A stretch of 7,430 nucleotides of DNA from contig CAIYYO010000218.1 in assembly GCA_903930485.1 (NCBI GenBank), forward strand, positions 1 through 7,430. The letters are read 5' to 3'. A program made the position numbers and the translations under genes. Shown here one piece after another: positions 5,324 through 7,430 of the stretch. The DNA is from Methanobacteriota archaeon. Its GTDB lineage: Archaea > Altiarchaeota > Altiarchaeia > IMC4 > QMZM01. Numbering within the stretch: position 1 is the first letter of the stretch; each line of letters opens with the position of its first letter. Below the pieces are notes generated by a model that was not told the DNA's origin, ran no database searches, and saw only the letters and a program-made list of their open reading frames with translations.

Positions 5324-5725
5324 TCAGCCGCCTGCCGGTTTCTTGGTTTTCTTCAATAGCATGCAGGGAATCCGGTGCACAAAGGAGCGTCTTTTCGCTC
5401 CTGCCCCCTGCATGTGTTCGTCGTATTCGGCGATCTCTTGTACGGACTTCTTGGTCGATTTGAGGTGGTCTGGGAATGAGGCGTCGACGGCGTTTTTCGT
5501 ACCGGCATGATCTGGATGTATCCTGTTCCCTGTCAGGCTTTCCGTGATGCGGCCCTCCCTTATGAGCCCGTATATGCCGTCGCCGTGTATCTCGGCGCCG
5601 CAGTATACGCATCTCCCGTTTTTGTAATGCTCGCCCTTTTTCAGGTAGATGCTTATCTTCTCAGGGCACTTCGGGCAGCCGCCTATCACGAGCGAGCCGT
5701 ATTTGTTCACGACAGTCTTGACCAT
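5324..5725 (-). CDS. Zinc-ribbon protein with C-terminal extension
   Basis: This is a 133-residue protein. Residues 1-58 form the same zinc ribbon as the protein at 3502-3690 (C17-P-K-C20, C39-V-Y-C42, then GAEIHGDGI). Residues 59-133 are a charged extension that the paralogue lacks and that I do not recognise; it contains a possible helix (STKKSVQEIAEYDEH) and ends KKTKKPAGG. The start ATG lies at leaderless distance from a TATA box (5753-5760). The gene is the first of a pair with cytosine deaminase, whereas the paralogue leads a pair with an unrelated protein, so the ribbon itself is probably not specific to pyrimidine metabolism. A regulatory or RNA-binding role is possible but unproven. 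The tail could be a later addition or a frameshift product. Confidence 0.78.
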   Translation of the reverse strand: MVKTVVNKYGSLVIGGCPKCPEKISIYLKKGEHYKNGRCVYCGAEIHGDGIYGLIREGRITESLTGNRIHPDHAGTKNAVDASFPDHLKSTKKSVQEIAEYDEHMQGAGAKRRSFVHRIPCMLLKKTKKPAGG

Positions 5726-5752
5726 GCGTCAAACTAATTCAGTGCGGCCTCC

Positions 5753-5760
5753 TATAAATA
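5753..5760 (-). promoter_or_regulatory. TATA box for the zinc-ribbon/cytosine deaminase pair
   Basis: The minus strand reads TATTTATA, ending 27 bases before the ATG at 5725. Transcription should begin at or very near the start codon (leaderless or nearly so). AGGAGG directly after the box lies too far upstream of the ATG to act as a Shine-Dalgarno sequence. Confidence 0.65.
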
Positions 5761-5768
5761 CATGGTTT

Positions 5769-5963
5769 TTATCTATTCAGGGGTGTCAAGAAAAAGAAAT
5801 CGGCTATGACCAATAGAATGCATAAAACTAGCACCTAAATATTACAGGATGGGTCGAGATCCACACCTAAGAAAGTCAGCGCCGCATAAACTATCAGCCC
5901 TATACCCAATATTATCATCAGCTTTTTTGAATAATCGCCGTCTCTGATCTCTTTGAAGGAAAA
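5769..5963 (-). pseudogene. Probable decayed two-helix small membrane protein with in-frame TAG
   Basis: One minus-strand frame stays open from 5963 to a TAA at 5769-5771, apart from a single TAG at 5835-5837. Before the TAG it reads FKEIRDGDYSKKL followed by a hydrophobic stretch MIILGIGLIVYAALTFLGV. After the TAG it reads another hydrophobic stretch, VLVLCILLVIADFFF, and ends LTPLNR. Charged lead plus two helices in one frame is what a small membrane protein looks like. No ATG, GTG or TTG precedes the ATG at 5918, so both start and continuity seem lost. The region follows the mutase gene by nine bases and may have been the last gene of that operon. TAG is a normal stop in three genes here, so programmed readthrough or pyrrolysine is unlikely. 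Alternatively, 5835-5918 alone encodes a 27-residue one-helix peptide. Confidence 0.4.
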
Positions 5964-5972
5964 TTATATCCT

Positions 5973-7322
5973 CTAAATATCTTTTTCTATTTCGGGATAT
6001 TTCTTCAGCGCGTCCTTTATCGTCTTCTCTATCTCTTTAAGCCTTTCAGCGGTCTTGGCCTCGAACCGGAGTATCAGCGCAGGCTCGGTGTTGGAAGCCC
6101 GTATCAGCCCCCATCCGTCCGGGAACTGGACGCGTGCGCCGTCGACGGTGACGACGTCGTATTTTTTTTCCTGGAAATATTCAGTGACTTCCTTGACGAT
6201 CACGAATTTTTTGTCCTCCGGGCAATGCATCCTTATCTCTGGAGTGGAAAAATACTTGGGAAGGGCGTTTATGATATCTGAAAGGCTTTGTTTCTCCTGC
6301 GAGAGGAGTTCCGCCATCCTGAGTCCGGCGTATATCCCGTCGTCGTATCCGTAGTAGTCGTCCGCGAAAAAGAAATGGCCCGACATCTCTCCCGCAAGAG
6401 GCGACTTCTCCTCTTTCATCTTCTTCTTGATGAAGGAATGTCCCGTCCGGTACATTATAGGGACTCCGCCATGCGCTTTTATGTCTTCTATCAGGGCCTG
6501 CGAACATTTCACCTCGAAGATGATCTTTGCCTTCTTCCGCTTCTTCAGAACAGTTCTCGAGAAGAGTATCAGGCACTGGTCGCCCCTGATTATCCGCCCG
6601 GAATCGTCTACCACCCCCAGCCTGTCCGCGTCCCCGTCGAAAGCGATGCCGAAATCGGCTTTTTCTTTTTTTACCGTAGAGACCAAGTCTTTGAGGTTGG
6701 CGTCTATCGTCGGGTCAGGGAAGTGGTTGGGAAAGTTCCCATCCGGTTCGCAATAGAGCTCGACCACTTCGCACCCGAGGTCTCTGAGAAGGTTTGACCC
6801 TATATTGCCCCCGACTCCGTTGCCTCCGTCGACCACGACCCTTAGTTTCCTCTCAATTTTCGCCCTCTCTTTGACGTAAGAGACGTACTCGCTTAAAACG
6901 TTCTCTGTCGAAACGCTTCCTTTGGCTTTGCGGAAAACCCCGGAGGCGACGATCTTCCCGATGTCCTGTATCTGTTCGCCGTATAATGTCTGCGTACCCT
7001 TGCAGACCTTGAAGCCGTTATACTCCGGGGGGTTGTGCGAGCCGGTGATCATTATACCGCCGTCTTTTTTGTATCGGTATATCGTGAAATAGAGTAGCGG
7101 CGTCGGGGCCATGCCTATGTCCGTTACGTTGCATCCCGCGGAAACTAGTCCGCGTATGAGCGCTTTGGACAGGGCGGGCGAACTCAGCCTGCCGTCGCGG
7201 CCGACAGCGATGTCGCCTCCGCCGACGTATGTGCCGTAGGCCTGTCCTATCCTCTCTGCTTCGCCGTCGGTGAGGTCTTTTCCGTACGTGCCTCTGATAT
7301 CGTATGCCCTGTAGATAGACAT
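5973..7322 (-). CDS. Phosphomannomutase/phosphoglucomutase
   Basis: This 449-residue alpha-D-phosphohexomutase moves the phosphate between C6 and C1 of hexose phosphates (mannose and/or glucose), feeding nucleotide-sugar synthesis. All four domain signatures are present: the phosphoserine loop TGSHNPPEYNGFK with S95, the magnesium loop DGDADR (229-234), the sugar-binding loop GEMSGH (311-316), and the phosphate-binding loop RASNTEP (408-414). GEMSGH is typical of dual-specificity PMM/PGM such as Pseudomonas AlgC, whereas GlmM has GEQSGH and glucose-specific PGM usually GEESG. Length is normal. The start MSIYRAYDIRGTYG aligns with the family N-terminus (YDIRG). The gene begins 21 bases after a nucleotidyltransferase gene, so the pair makes a sugar-1-phosphate and activates it. 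No Shine-Dalgarno motif is visible before the ATG. Confidence 0.95.
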   Translation of the reverse strand: MSIYRAYDIRGTYGKDLTDGEAERIGQAYGTYVGGGDIAVGRDGRLSSPALSKALIRGLVSAGCNVTDIGMAPTPLLYFTIYRYKKDGGIMITGSHNPPEYNGFKVCKGTQTLYGEQIQDIGKIVASGVFRKAKGSVSTENVLSEYVSYVKERAKIERKLRVVVDGGNGVGGNIGSNLLRDLGCEVVELYCEPDGNFPNHFPDPTIDANLKDLVSTVKKEKADFGIAFDGDADRLGVVDDSGRIIRGDQCLILFSRTVLKKRKKAKIIFEVKCSQALIEDIKAHGGVPIMYRTGHSFIKKKMKEEKSPLAGEMSGHFFFADDYYGYDDGIYAGLRMAELLSQEKQSLSDIINALPKYFSTPEIRMHCPEDKKFVIVKEVTEYFQEKKYDVVTVDGARVQFPDGWGLIRASNTEPALILRFEAKTAERLKEIEKTIKDALKKYPEIEKDI

Positions 7323-7343
7323 TTTGGAGAAATAATCTATATT

Positions 7344-7430
7344 TTATTTAATCTGTTTCCAGTTCTTGATCGCGTTCTCGTATGACTCGTGCGTTCCGGT
7401 GTCGAACCATTGTCCCTCGAATGGATATGC
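7344..7430 (-). CDS. Sugar-1-phosphate nucleotidyltransferase, C-terminal end only
   Basis: Only the last 28 codons are in the window. They read PFEGQWFDTGTHESYENAIK, then a few residues to the TAA at 7344-7346. The W-F-D-T-G-T-x-E-S-Y pattern is the conserved C-terminal part of the catalytic domain in NDP-sugar pyrophosphorylases (glucose-1-phosphate thymidylyl- or uridylyltransferase, mannose-1-phosphate guanylyltransferase). It ends soon after this motif, so it has no long acyltransferase-like extension. The substrate cannot be told from this fragment. Its position just upstream of the mutase, 21 bases apart on the same strand, fits a two-step sugar activation operon. Confidence 0.8.
   Translation of the reverse strand, partial: AYPFEGQWFDTGTHESYENAIKNWKQIK

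Noticed and set aside
5142..5510. Plus-strand open frame of 122 residues
   Set aside because: It spans the deaminase and zinc-ribbon genes on the other strand and has no recognisable motif.
5835..5837. Pyrrolysine or readthrough at the in-frame TAG
   Set aside because: TAG ends three ordinary genes here (stops at 4833, 4854 and 5973), so it is not reserved for recoding; a nonsense mutation is simpler.
6288..6797. Plus-strand open frame of 169 residues
   Set aside because: It is antisense within the phosphohexomutase, whose catalytic motifs are all on the minus strand; biased codon use explains the open frame.

Overview
The window looks archaeal. Several genes have an AT-rich TATA-like box whose centre lies about 26 bases before the start codon and no Shine-Dalgarno motif, which is the archaeal leaderless layout. 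One gene encodes a DUF835 protein, a mainly archaeal family. I saw no bacterial -35/-10 promoters, insertion sequences, tRNA or rRNA genes or CRISPR. The lineage within the Archaea cannot be fixed from this piece. TAA, TGA and TAG are all used as ordinary stops.

Left part (1-1598, minus strand): an apparent operon read right to left. It encodes a 66-residue cytosolic protein, a three-helix membrane protein with a cytoplasmic DUF835 domain (coupled by an ATGA overlap), and a class I SAM-dependent methyltransferase cut by the window edge. Divergent from it, across about 150 bases carrying both promoters, is a solitary lysA (1749-3005, plus) for the last step of lysine synthesis through diaminopimelate.

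Middle part (3112-5725): three tandem plus-strand genes (3899-4835) encode paralogous 88-96 residue membrane proteins. Each has a signal peptide, a very short outside segment, one membrane helix, a basic anchor and a short cytoplasmic tail. Each gene carries its own near-identical leaderless promoter with an 11-base palindrome directly before the ATG. The array is flanked by two minus-strand gene pairs, each led by a paralogous zinc-ribbon protein: zinc ribbon plus an unknown 127-residue protein (3112-3690), and zinc ribbon plus a yeast-type cytosine deaminase (4854-5725). The first zinc-ribbon gene most likely starts at a TTG (3690), not at the upstream ATG that would give a longer frame.

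Right part (5769-7430, minus strand): the C-terminal end of a sugar-phosphate nucleotidyltransferase followed by a complete phosphomannomutase/phosphoglucomutase, together a route to activated sugars. After the mutase, a 200-base stretch holds an open frame with two hydrophobic segments split by an in-frame TAG and lacking an obvious start, probably a decayed small membrane-protein gene.

The strongest candidate for something undescribed is the triplicated small membrane-protein array with its shared promoter and palindrome, set between two zinc-ribbon operons. I recognise no function for these small proteins.
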